NCBI GenBank assembly: GCA_007695035.1
Contig: REEO01000038.1
Span: 1 to 49,581, forward strand
Source: Saprospirales bacterium
GTDB taxonomy: Bacteria > Bacteroidota > Bacteroidia > Chitinophagales > Saprospiraceae
Length of the DNA stretch: 49,581 nt
Direction of reading: 5' to 3'
The notes under the pieces are model-generated. The model ran no database searches. It saw nothing but the letters and a program-made list of their open reading frames with translations, and was not told the origin of the DNA. Shown here piece after piece: positions 42,227 to 49,581 of the stretch. The position numbers and the translations under genes were made by a program. Position 1 is the first letter of the stretch, and each line of letters begins with the position of its first letter.

Positions 42227-45200
42227 TCACTCACCAAACCCACCCCCACCGGGCGTTTCAACAACCAGTACATCTCCCTTTTCCACTTTGGTATTGACGT
42301 TTCCCTTCAGTTCAATCACCAATCCATTCTTCCTTTCAATAAATTGTCTGCCGGCTTTGCCATAGGCACCTCCCTGGAGACCCGGTGGGCGGGATTTTCT
42401 TCTTTCAGCCAAAAGGGAAATTTGCGCTTGTTCCAGAAAGCGATATTTTCTCACAATGCCATCCCCGCCGCGGTATTTTCCGGTGCCACCTGAATGGGTG
42501 CGAATGGAAAATTCAACCAATTCGACCGGGTATCGCCTTTCCAGAATTTCTGCATCCGTTATCCGGGTGTTGGTCATGTGGTGGTGTACTCCGCTCGCGC
42601 CGTCAAATTCGGGGCCGGCACCGGTTCCGCCACCTATGGTTTCATAGTAGCCGTATTTTTCATTTCCGAAAACAACGTTGTTCATGGTGCCCTGGCTGCA
42701 GGCCATCAATTGTGTGGCACTTAAAAGAAGGTCTGCCAGTCGCTGACTCACCTCCACATTACCACCCATTACTGCGGGGCAATTTTCAGGATTTTCATCG
42801 AAGGGGGGATTTAACATTCCGGCTGGGATGTAAATATCGATTGCCTCGAGGATTCCGTCATTGAGTGGAAAGTCTCTATTTAAAATCAATCGGAGGAAAT
42901 ACATCACCACGCTTTTCACAATGGCCGGAGTGGCATTTAGATTGCAGGGATGCCGGTCGGCGGTTCCGCTGAAATCAATGCTGCAGCGGCTTCCATCAAT
43001 ATCTACAGCAGCTTTTAAAGGACTTCCATCGTCCAGTTGATCGGCAATTTCATAGAGTCCATCCTGCAGTTTTTCAATCTGGGTTTTAATGAGTTTAGTC
43101 GATTCTTCCCGGAGTTTGGACATATAGGCGACCACTTTCTCCATGCCGCTTTCGCTCAACAACTGTCTGAATTCATTTTCGCCCTTGTTCAGGGCCGAGA
43201 CGGCTGCTTCCACATCGGCCATATTTTCGGCGACTTTTCTTGATGGCCATTTGCTGTTGGTCAAAATATCCTCCAGTTTTTTCCACCTTGCCTTACCACC
43301 TTCAAAGAGTCGAATGGGTGGAATCACCACTCCCTCCTCCGCGAGGTTTTTGGCATTGACTGGCATAGAACCGGGGGTGGTTCCCCCAATTTCCGAATGG
43401 TGGGCGCGATTCACCAGAAAGGCCACGGCCCGACCATTTTCGTCAAACACCCCTTTCAAAAGGGTGACATCGGGTAGGTGAGAACCGCCAAAAGCCGGGT
43501 GATTGGTCACGATCACATCCCCGGGACCGGCTGGCATAAAATCAATAACCGCCCGAACGCAAGTTCCGAGGCTCCCCAGATGTACGGGCACATGGGGTGC
43601 ATTGGCGACCAGGTATCCCAGCCCGTCACAGATGGCACAGGAAAAATCGAGCCGCTCCTTGACATTCACCGAAATGGCAGTCCGTTCCAGCACGGCGCCC
43701 ATATTCTCGGCGATGTTTTTAAAGCGATTGGCAAAAAGCTCCAATTCGGCCTCTTCTGCAAGTCCCTCCTGTTCTTTGCCCGGTGCCATCGATTGCCTGG
43801 GCAGATTTTCTGAGCGCTCGGCAATCAGATGCCCATCCTCCAGGTAGCTTACTACCCATCCCTTTTTGATCCAAATGGTACTGAACTCCCCGGTCAACAA
43901 AGCGGGACCATGAATGGGAAAATCCGGTTTTTCATGTAGCTTTTCGTCCCCCAAAGTGCTCACCAATAAATAATCACTATCTGTGGAAGGAGAATTGAAT
44001 GCTTTTCCCTCTCCCCCACTATCGTAATCAGGAATTTCGGAAGCCCAAATTCGGATTGATTCCAATTCAACGACCCGTCCTTCCATTACAAAACCGTATT
44101 CTCTTTGATGCTCGCGGTGAAAAGCATTTTCGACTTCCAGATCCGGCTTGTAATCTATTATCAAGACCGCATCCTGTCCTGCATACCTCAGAAAAATCTC
44201 CCTTCTTGATATTGAAATGCTGTGTTTGGGGACCTCCTCACTCAACTTTTCAATGGCCTGTTGCTCAAGATCATGGATTATATTCGGCAAATGACCTTTC
44301 ATCTCATCCAGGGATTTAAAAAACTGTTTTTGGACTGAGCGCTCGAGTTTGGCCACAGATAGACCGACTGCGCTGAGCACCCCGCCTTTTGAGGGGAACA
44401 TGACCGCTTTCATATTCAGCAATTCAGCCATATCAATGGCATGCAGCCCTCCGGCACCTCCAAAGGTCACCAAAACAGACTGATCCAGTGATCTTCCCTT
44501 GAGAACCGAGATTTTTTTGATGGAGCCGGCCATGGTTTCGTTGGCGATTTGTAAAAATCCGGCCAGGACACTTTTCCTGTCGCTCGGCTGTCCGGTTTTT
44601 TGCTCCATATCCGAGAGGACCTCTTTCAGCTTTTTTTCGGCCTTCCCGGGGAAAACCGGAATACCAAAAGCCCCGGGGTCAATTCTCCCTGCCAGCAGGT
44701 TGATATCGGTCAGGGTAAGAGGACCTCCGGCACCATAACAAGCCGGCCCCGGATCTGCAGCGGCACTCCCGGGTCCTACCCGTAAAGCAAAATCTTCAAA
44801 ATAGCAGATGGATCCACCGCCGGCAGCAACCGTCTCAATATCGACTGCTGGAACCTGCAATTCCCTTCCGACAATCTTTAATTCAGATTTTCGCCTGATC
44901 TCTCCGTCGTAATGAGAGACATCCGTGCTGGTCCCTCCCATGTCAAAAGTGACGGTGTTTTCATATCCCGCGCAATTGGCGATATCTACGGCAGCTGTTA
45001 CTCCGGCAGCAGGGCCCGAAAGCAGGCTGTCAATCGGTTTGAAATGTTGAGCAGCGCAGAGACTTCCGGCACTGGTCATCAGATAAAAGCGCTGTTTGGG
45101 GTTTGGGAAAGAACCGAACAGGGAGATTCCAATGGATTGGATGTAATTTTCGATCACGGGAGACAGAAAGGCATTGACGCTCAATGTGCGACTGCGATTC

Positions 45201-46084
45201 AGGTAGTTGGCCAGCGGGGAAACCTCAGTGGAGATCATCGGCTTCAATCCCGTTTCACGCTTCAAAAAGGCCCGCAGTTCCTTTTCGTGAGCCTCATTGG
45301 TGTAAGCGTTTAAAAGGGAGAGGGCCAAAACCGTATTATCTGTGAAGTTAATATTCTGCAGCCGGTTTTGCAATTCTTTGAGATCGGGTGTAATTTGGGA
45401 CTCACCCCGGCTGTTTATTCTTTCATCCACTTCCACCACTGTACTCGCCAGAGGAGGTTCTTTTTCCACCTTTAGAGAAAACAGCTCACTCCGTTGCTGC
45501 GTACCAATCCCCAATAAATCCGCAAAGCCCCTCGTCAGAAAAAGCACTACATCGGCTCCTTTACTCTCCAATAAGGCATTGGTTCCCCGGGTGGTTGCCA
45601 GCCTGAGGGTAAGTGGTGGAATTTTTTTGCCGAGCCCTGTACCCGTGGCCATTCTAATTGCCAGAACAGGCGCTTGCTCCCCTGAGGTGATTTCTAAGGT
45701 GGAATCGATAAAATCCTCCTTCACAAGGGGGTTTTTCAGGCGAAGAACAGTCGTTTCAGGGTTGTAGGAGGCAATTTCACCGAAATCTTCTCCATTTGCA
45801 AATACCCTGAAACCGCCCAGCATGTCTTCCTCGACTGGCAGCCCACGTGCGAGCACAATCTCCCTTTTTGACAAAACCTCCGCTACCGAAGCCCTCAATT
45901 TTCCACTGCTCAATACTTTAATAAAGCGAAATCGACCCTCCGGATCGCGATAAACGCAATCGGTAAAGGTGCCCCCTGTATCTATGTAAAAATGGTACTC
46001 CAATGCAGGTATTTTTTGCCAGGTAAATGAAGCCGGGTTTTTGCATAAATGTAGGGAATTCAAGATAAACGACAAATGGCACAT
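42227..46084 (-). CDS. 5-oxoprolinase / hydantoinase, fused A and B subunits
   Basis: 1285 aa from ATG 46084, close to the length of eukaryotic ATP-dependent 5-oxoprolinases. The first ~700 residues are the HyuA/OplaH actin-like ATPase ('IDTGGTFTDCVY' and 'FDMGGTSTDVSHYDG' phosphate loops, 'GPGSAAADPGPACYGAGG'). The rest is HyuB ('ICDGLGYLVANAPHVPVHLG', 'TNHPAFGGSHLPDVT', 'GGTGKYRGGDGI', ending 'VVETPGGGGFGE'). It probably hydrolyses 5-oxoproline to glutamate with ATP, or a related cyclic amide. Start: ATG 46084 lies 29 nt after the upstream gene but adds ~27 residues before the conserved opening; TTG 46003 would give a 1258-aa protein starting right at it. The open frame to 46255 overlaps the upstream gene and is rejected. 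Confidence 0.9.
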   Translation of the reverse strand: MCHLSFILNSLHLCKNPASFTWQKIPALEYHFYIDTGGTFTDCVYRDPEGRFRFIKVLSSGKLRASVAEVLSKREIVLARGLPVEEDMLGGFRVFANGEDFGEIASYNPETTVLRLKNPLVKEDFIDSTLEITSGEQAPVLAIRMATGTGLGKKIPPLTLRLATTRGTNALLESKGADVVLFLTRGFADLLGIGTQQRSELFSLKVEKEPPLASTVVEVDERINSRGESQITPDLKELQNRLQNINFTDNTVLALSLLNAYTNEAHEKELRAFLKRETGLKPMISTEVSPLANYLNRSRTLSVNAFLSPVIENYIQSIGISLFGSFPNPKQRFYLMTSAGSLCAAQHFKPIDSLLSGPAAGVTAAVDIANCAGYENTVTFDMGGTSTDVSHYDGEIRRKSELKIVGRELQVPAVDIETVAAGGGSICYFEDFALRVGPGSAAADPGPACYGAGGPLTLTDINLLAGRIDPGAFGIPVFPGKAEKKLKEVLSDMEQKTGQPSDRKSVLAGFLQIANETMAGSIKKISVLKGRSLDQSVLVTFGGAGGLHAIDMAELLNMKAVMFPSKGGVLSAVGLSVAKLERSVQKQFFKSLDEMKGHLPNIIHDLEQQAIEKLSEEVPKHSISISRREIFLRYAGQDAVLIIDYKPDLEVENAFHREHQREYGFVMEGRVVELESIRIWASEIPDYDSGGEGKAFNSPSTDSDYLLVSTLGDEKLHEKPDFPIHGPALLTGEFSTIWIKKGWVVSYLEDGHLIAERSENLPRQSMAPGKEQEGLAEEAELELFANRFKNIAENMGAVLERTAISVNVKERLDFSCAICDGLGYLVANAPHVPVHLGSLGTCVRAVIDFMPAGPGDVIVTNHPAFGGSHLPDVTLLKGVFDENGRAVAFLVNRAHHSEIGGTTPGSMPVNAKNLAEEGVVIPPIRLFEGGKARWKKLEDILTNSKWPSRKVAENMADVEAAVSALNKGENEFRQLLSESGMEKVVAYMSKLREESTKLIKTQIEKLQDGLYEIADQLDDGSPLKAAVDIDGSRCSIDFSGTADRHPCNLNATPAIVKSVVMYFLRLILNRDFPLNDGILEAIDIYIPAGMLNPPFDENPENCPAVMGGNVEVSQRLADLLLSATQLMACSQGTMNNVVFGNEKYGYYETIGGGTGAGPEFDGASGVHHHMTNTRITDAEILERRYPVELVEFSIRTHSGGTGKYRGGDGIVRKYRFLEQAQISLLAERRKSRPPGLQGGAYGKAGRQFIERKNGLVIELKGNVNTKVEKGDVLVVETPGGGGFGE

Positions 46085-46113
46085 CCAATTCACTAGCGAA
46101 ATTGCCTCTCGCC

Positions 46114-47247
46114 TTACTGAGGTCCCTGTTGTAAATTCAGGGTGGTTCTCTCCAACCGGGCCTTGAAATCCAATTGATTCTTTGCACCGGGCTTCCATGT
46201 TTCCGAAAACTGTATCCCCTCCCCTTTTTCCTCCCCAAAAGAACCATCCGGCCAAGTAAATAGGGAATTGGACAATTTCAGGTCGAAATCAATGGAGGTT
46301 TCACTGGGGACTCTCATCAGGATATCGCTTTCTTTTCCATTCAAATAAAGGTGGCCGGGGGGCTTTTGGCAGTAAATGGATTCAACTTCGATCCTGGATT
46401 GCTCAACTTCCAACTGAAAAAAACAGCCGATTTTTTCCACATTCACACTATCATGCACGGACTCAACACTTAGACTGTCCACAGTTCCAAACCGGATATT
46501 GGACACATATGAAGTCAAATTGGCCGATTGGGCGGTGTAGTTCGAGAAGGTGGCATTGGATATTCTGCTGGATTGCAAATCACCGAGCTGGTCCACTTCT
46601 ACCGAAGAGTGGCTTGCATTGAGCCTTAAGTAGGGTGCTGACCAAATCAACAGCTCACTATGTGAAAGATCAACCGTTCCCTTTCTGAAAAAGCGCATTT
46701 GGGCCTGACTTCTGGAGAGGGTTAAACTATTTTCGCCCAAAAGATACCCGGCCTGCAGAACACCGGATTCCAGGTCAATACGGACCGGGCCGTATTGTTT
46801 ATCCAAAATCACCTTTCCCTCTGCCTGGGCAATATCCAGCGCGATCCACTCCGGGACCAACAAGTGGGTCGTAATGACAGCGTGTCTGTCGTAAAAGGCG
46901 GTTGCGGCTGTTTTCCACCATTCCGAGGGCGCATCATCTGCTACAAGCCTCAGTTCAAGGCCGGAATCTGACAAATTGCTATCCATTTTCAGCGCCTCCA
47001 CCCAATCATCAATAACCTTCTTATCCACTTCCGCAAAACGGATTCTCACAACCAGTTCGATATCACTTTCGAGATGGGACGCGATTCGGACATCCCCAAA
47101 TTCATTCCGAATCATCAATTCTGTAATTTCCTCGCCTTCAAACACCTCTTCAAAAATAATTAGGCTGTCAGATAAAGATATTGAGATGCCCGCCGGCAAA
47201 CACAGCCAGAAGTAGAGCGCAGATAAGATGATGAGTCGAATTGTCAT
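46114..47247 (-). CDS. Exported beta-helix/adhesin-like protein, unrecognised
   Basis: 378 aa from ATG 47247, which opens a signal peptide ('IRLIILSALYFWLCLPAG'); the longer frame to 47409 has no support. The body is beta-rich with short repeating strands ('QLGDLQSSRISNATFSNYTA', 'NLTSYVSNIRFGTVDSLSVE', 'SVNVEKIGCFFQLEVEQSRI'), like the right-handed repetitive fold of DUF4097/GIN-type auto-adhesin domains. No enzyme motif is seen. It lies 29 nt upstream of the oxoprolinase gene on the same strand. The export prediction and the cytoplasmic enzyme downstream do not suggest a shared role. Confidence 0.72.
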   Translation of the reverse strand: MTIRLIILSALYFWLCLPAGISISLSDSLIIFEEVFEGEEITELMIRNEFGDVRIASHLESDIELVVRIRFAEVDKKVIDDWVEALKMDSNLSDSGLELRLVADDAPSEWWKTAATAFYDRHAVITTHLLVPEWIALDIAQAEGKVILDKQYGPVRIDLESGVLQAGYLLGENSLTLSRSQAQMRFFRKGTVDLSHSELLIWSAPYLRLNASHSSVEVDQLGDLQSSRISNATFSNYTAQSANLTSYVSNIRFGTVDSLSVESVHDSVNVEKIGCFFQLEVEQSRIEVESIYCQKPPGHLYLNGKESDILMRVPSETSIDFDLKLSNSLFTWPDGSFGEEKGEGIQFSETWKPGAKNQLDFKARLERTTLNLQQGPQ

Positions 47248-47450
47248 TGATTCACTTTTTCCCGTAAAAACTATCAGTTCACTGGTTTTTTGCATACAAA
47301 AGACGACCATTGAATATTCACTGCTAATAATCCTGCGGAGATATTCACATTGTCCGACCAGAAGCCGCTCAAGCCCGATGATAGTCTCCGAGGTTGCAAT
47401 AATAATCATTTCCAGCCATCGTTTTGTACAGGTTATAAACTCATTTCACG

Positions 47451-47458
47451 TATTTTTG
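47451..47458 (+). promoter_or_regulatory. Putative -7 box before the DUF6089 gene
   Basis: TATTTTTG fits TAnnTTTG and ends 14 nt before the TTG start chosen at 47473. It argues against the start at 47350, which lies upstream of this promoter. Confidence 0.35.
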
Positions 47459-47472
47459 CGAAAATTTTTGTA

Positions 47473-48309
47473 TTGAGGACTGCATTGATAATTGTTTGTA
47501 CCTTTTTTCTTATTGTACAAGTAGAAGCCCAAAGGGGCTGGGAGGTTGGAGCCGGTGTGGGTGTATCCCATTATTTTGGTGATTTAAATCCCGATTTCGA
47601 CCTGGGGCATCCGGGGCCGGGAGCCAGTCTATTGGGCCGGTACAATTTCAACGAGAGGATAGCCGTGAGGTTTTCTTTCAGCTTTGGGATAATAGACGGA
47701 GACGATGCGCGATCTGACAATTCCTTTCAAAGAGCGCGTAACCTGAGTTTCAAATCCAACATTTGGGATTTATCGACCATGCTGGAGTTCAATTTTTTTA
47801 GGTTTGAACATGGGCACCGGGATTACTTTTTCTCCCCTTATGTCTCCGCAGGACTTGGGGCATTTCACTTCAACCCCAAGGCGAAACTGGACGACACCTG
47901 GCATGAATTGCGCCCGTTGGGAACAGAGGGCCAAAGACGCGGTCGTGAATACCACGCCATTCAACCGGCCATTGTGTACGGCGGTGGATTAAAATTTTCC
48001 ATCAATTATCGCTGGAGCATAAATGTCGAAATCTACGGCCGGTGGCTTTTCACTGACTACCTGGACGATGTGAGCACAACCTATCCAGATCCCAATCAAT
48101 TGAGGCAGCAAAGGGGAGATATTGCCGTTCAGCTCTCAGACCGGTCGATCGAGACAGAGGAATTTCCAAGAGTGGGAGAGCCGGGCCGACAGAGGGGCGA
48201 TGCTTCGCAAAATGACTCCTTTTCATTTGCCATTATCAGCATCAATTACTACTTCGGCCAGTTGGATTGTCCGAGAATATCAAGACCCGATTTACTTTAC
48301 AGAAGATAA
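47473..48309 (+). CDS. DUF6089-family outer-membrane beta-barrel protein
   Basis: 278 aa from TTG 47473. The open frame has no in-frame ATG before residue ~100 of the mature protein; TTG 47473 gives a proper signal peptide ('RTALIIVCTFFLIVQVEAQ') and lies just after a -7 box, whereas the TTG at 47350 adds 41 unrelated residues. The mature part is a small barrel: 'WEVGAGVGVSHYFGDLNPDF' (family signature), 'YFFSPYVSAGLGAFHFNPKA', 'VYGGGLKFSINYRWSINVEI', 'FAIISINYYFGQLDCP'. The function is unknown; it is expected in the outer membrane. The YjbQ gene follows 10 nt later. Confidence 0.83.
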   Translation: MRTALIIVCTFFLIVQVEAQRGWEVGAGVGVSHYFGDLNPDFDLGHPGPGASLLGRYNFNERIAVRFSFSFGIIDGDDARSDNSFQRARNLSFKSNIWDLSTMLEFNFFRFEHGHRDYFFSPYVSAGLGAFHFNPKAKLDDTWHELRPLGTEGQRRGREYHAIQPAIVYGGGLKFSINYRWSINVEIYGRWLFTDYLDDVSTTYPDPNQLRQQRGDIAVQLSDRSIETEEFPRVGEPGRQRGDASQNDSFSFAIISINYYFGQLDCPRISRPDLLYRR

Positions 48310-48319
48310 GAGACCAAAA

Positions 48320-48733
48320 ATGGCTGCAAAATACACCACCATTCAGCTACCGGCTTATTCCAGGGGATTTCACCTGATTACCTCAAAAATAACCGGAGCA
48401 CTTGGAAGTTTGCCGGAGACCGGAATGTTGCATTTGTTCATTCAACACACATCCGCGGGACTAACCATCAATGAAAACGCGGATCCCTCGGTGCGGAGGG
48501 ACATGGAGCGCTACATCAATTCCATAGTGCCCGAGGATTTTCCGGGGCTTGAGCACACCATTGAGGGACCGGACGATATGCCGGCGCATGTAAAAGCCTC
48601 CTTCTTCGGGAGTTCTCTCAATATTCCAATTATAAACCACAGACTGGCATTGGGTACCTGGCAGGGAATCTTCCTCTGTGAATTCAGGAACAGTCCAAGC
48701 GGAAGAAGAGTGCTCGCAGGGATTATTGAGTAG
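48320..48733 (+). CDS. YjbQ (UPF0047)-family protein
   Basis: 137 aa from ATG 48320; the frame open from 48122 overlaps the DUF6089 gene and is rejected. Family marks: 'FIQHTSAGLTINENADPSVR' (signature), 'LEHTIEGPDDMPAHVKAS', 'LGTWQGIFLCEFR'. Some members show weak thiamine-phosphate synthase activity; the physiological role is not settled. Conserved His and Asp residues in the signature suggest a metal-binding pocket. It starts 10 nt after the DUF6089 gene and converges with atpG. Confidence 0.93.
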   Translation: MAAKYTTIQLPAYSRGFHLITSKITGALGSLPETGMLHLFIQHTSAGLTINENADPSVRRDMERYINSIVPEDFPGLEHTIEGPDDMPAHVKASFFGSSLNIPIINHRLALGTWQGIFLCEFRNSPSGRRVLAGIIE

Positions 48734-48844
48734 TCTTTCTTTTTTTGAAATTTTCGAAGGGAAAACAACCTTTCAATATTGGTATTATGGCACAGCCACA
48801 CGCACCTACACTACCTTGCCAACAACCTTTTAGAAAGAATCATT

Positions 48845-49581
48845 TTACGATCCCAGGGCATCGGCACCGGCCACAATTTCGAGCAATTCGCCGGTAATAG
48901 ATTCCTGACGTGCTTTATTGTAGTGAATTTTCAGGTCTTTGAGCAGGTCGTTGGCGTTTTCGGTGGCTTTGTCCATGGCGGTCATCCTGGCGGCATGCTC
49001 AGCAGCATGAGTATCCAGCAAGCATTTGTGAAACTGAATCTGCAGGATGGTGGGAACCATTTCTTTTACCAGTTCTTCCTTGGAGGGTTCAATGATGTAA
49101 TCTGCGCCCGGGTCGTCGTCTTCGAGTGCTTTGGTAGCTTTTACCGGATCAACCGGTAGGAAAGGCTCCACAACAGGTAGTTGGACACCTGCATTTTTAA
49201 AGCTGCCGTAAACGATATCCACGAGGTCGTATTTTTCATCAGCAAATCGGGACATAATCAGTCTGGAGAGTCTTGAAACATAGGGGAAGGATAGGTCAGA
49301 GAACATATCCACGTAGTCATCGACAATTTTCACCTTCTTAAAGCGATTTTTAAAAAAGTCGTGGCCCCTTTTTCCTATGCAGGCAATGACCAGATCACCA
49401 CTATCTCGAAATGCAGCGTAATCCGTTTCGATTTTTTTCAAGGCCGCTTTAATGACATTCGAGTTGAAGGCACCACATAATCCCCTATTGGAAGTAACAA
49501 CCACCATGAGTACGCGCTCAGGTTTGCGTTTTTGGTTGTACACCGTGGTGGTATCGCCCTCCAGCCCGGCGAGTAAATTCC
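48845..49581 (-). CDS. atpG: ATP synthase gamma subunit, N-terminus beyond window
   Basis: About 245 codons are visible; the frame is open to the right edge, so the first ~45 residues are missing. The GTG at 49543 is an internal Val, not the start. It is the central rotating stalk of F1Fo ATP synthase. 'VTSNRGLCGAFNSNVIK' is the conserved N-terminal block, and the C-terminal 'HAAEHAARMTAMDKATENAN' and 'ARQESITGELLEIVAGADAL' form the coiled coil that enters the alpha/beta ring. The rest of the atp genes should lie to the right. It converges with yjbQ, with no clear terminator in the 111-nt gap. Confidence 0.96.
   Translation of the reverse strand, partial: NLLAGLEGDTTTVYNQKRKPERVLMVVVTSNRGLCGAFNSNVIKAALKKIETDYAAFRDSGDLVIACIGKRGHDFFKNRFKKVKIVDDYVDMFSDLSFPYVSRLSRLIMSRFADEKYDLVDIVYGSFKNAGVQLPVVEPFLPVDPVKATKALEDDDPGADYIIEPSKEELVKEMVPTILQIQFHKCLLDTHAAEHAARMTAMDKATENANDLLKDLKIHYNKARQESITGELLEIVAGADALGS

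Noticed and set aside
47350-47472. Upstream TTG start for the DUF6089 protein
   Set aside because: It adds 41 residues before a normal signal peptide and lies upstream of the probable promoter.
48122-48319. N-terminal extension of the YjbQ protein
   Set aside because: It overlaps the DUF6089 coding sequence in another frame and lacks family similarity; ATG 48320 fits the family start.
1-49581. tRNA, rRNA, CRISPR arrays and intact insertion sequences
   Set aside because: I looked through the intergenic stretches and saw no cloverleaf-type arms, regularly spaced direct repeats or complete transposase genes. A covariance-model search was not possible.

Overview
The window looks like chromosome from a free-living, probably aquatic member of the Bacteroidota, most like the Saprospiria/Lewinella group. 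The sequence evidence is: three secreted proteins with a type IX secretion C-terminal sorting domain (YPNP-type start, 'GLYFVKL'-type end), Bacteroidota-style -7 promoter boxes (TAnnTTTG), lipoproteins and outer-membrane barrels of families common in that phylum, a collagen-like 'VGIGTSSP' surface protein, and the gene set ricT/holB/lpdA, miaE, purS and DUF6089. The taxonomic call is an inference from gene content only. I see no rRNA, tRNA, CRISPR array, intact insertion sequence or prophage.

Layout. 1-2096 (minus): a collagen-like surface protein cut by the window edge, a small T9SS protein and a GYF_2/CD225 membrane protein. 2351-6226 (minus): lpdA, ricT and holB in one run. 6588: queD. 7157-9669 (minus): two T9SS cargo proteins, one carrying a thioredoxin (TlpA-like) domain, separated by a strong intrinsic terminator. 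9757-13234 (minus): a tandem pair of M14 carboxypeptidase-family proteins, one with an intact active site and one with nearly all catalytic residues replaced. 13408-16197 (plus): an FAD/NAD oxidoreductase and a membrane polyferredoxin, forming an electron-transfer pair. 16241-19503: sixA (minus), an unrecognised helical protein, rlmH and a rhomboid protease (plus). 19758-23756 (minus): ECF sigma factor, then a protein joining an anti-sigma-like N-terminus to an outer-membrane barrel, then a lipoprotein. 24105-25076 (minus): a DUF368 undecaprenyl-phosphate translocase. 25461-31725 (plus): a run of mostly housekeeping genes (unrecognised coiled-coil protein, miaE, aroC, a GlcD-type oxidase, pssA, purS, rsmI). 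31749-34031 (minus): lipoprotein isoaspartyl peptidase and a PlsC-type acyltransferase. 34363-39876 (plus): the sulfate activation cluster cysQ, SLC13 permease, cysC, terminator, cysD, cysN. 40292-41140: a thioredoxin-fold/SPOR fusion. 41246-42226: a decayed accessory patch. 42227-47247 (minus): a fused 5-oxoprolinase/hydantoinase and an adhesin-like protein. 47473-48733 (plus): a DUF6089 barrel and a YjbQ-family protein. 48845-49581 (minus): atpG, cut by the right edge.

The accessory patch at 41.3-42.2 kb is the only part that looks recently mobile. It holds a truncated RhuM-family gene, a nonsense-interrupted start of a Y1/RAYT-type transposase with a small hairpin at its 5' end, and a 179-bp element that folds on itself end to end, has perfect 20-bp terminal inverted repeats and is flanked by a 4-bp TCAA direct repeat (MITE-like).

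The most biologically interesting intact systems are (i) the sigma / anti-sigma-barrel / lipoprotein trio, whose middle protein carries both an inner-membrane helix and an outer-membrane-type barrel; (ii) the FAD oxidoreductase plus membrane polyferredoxin pair behind a promoter with a palindromic operator candidate; (iii) the active/inactive M14 peptidase pair; and (iv) the sulfate-to-PAPS cluster without a reductase. None can be called a proven new system from sequence alone.
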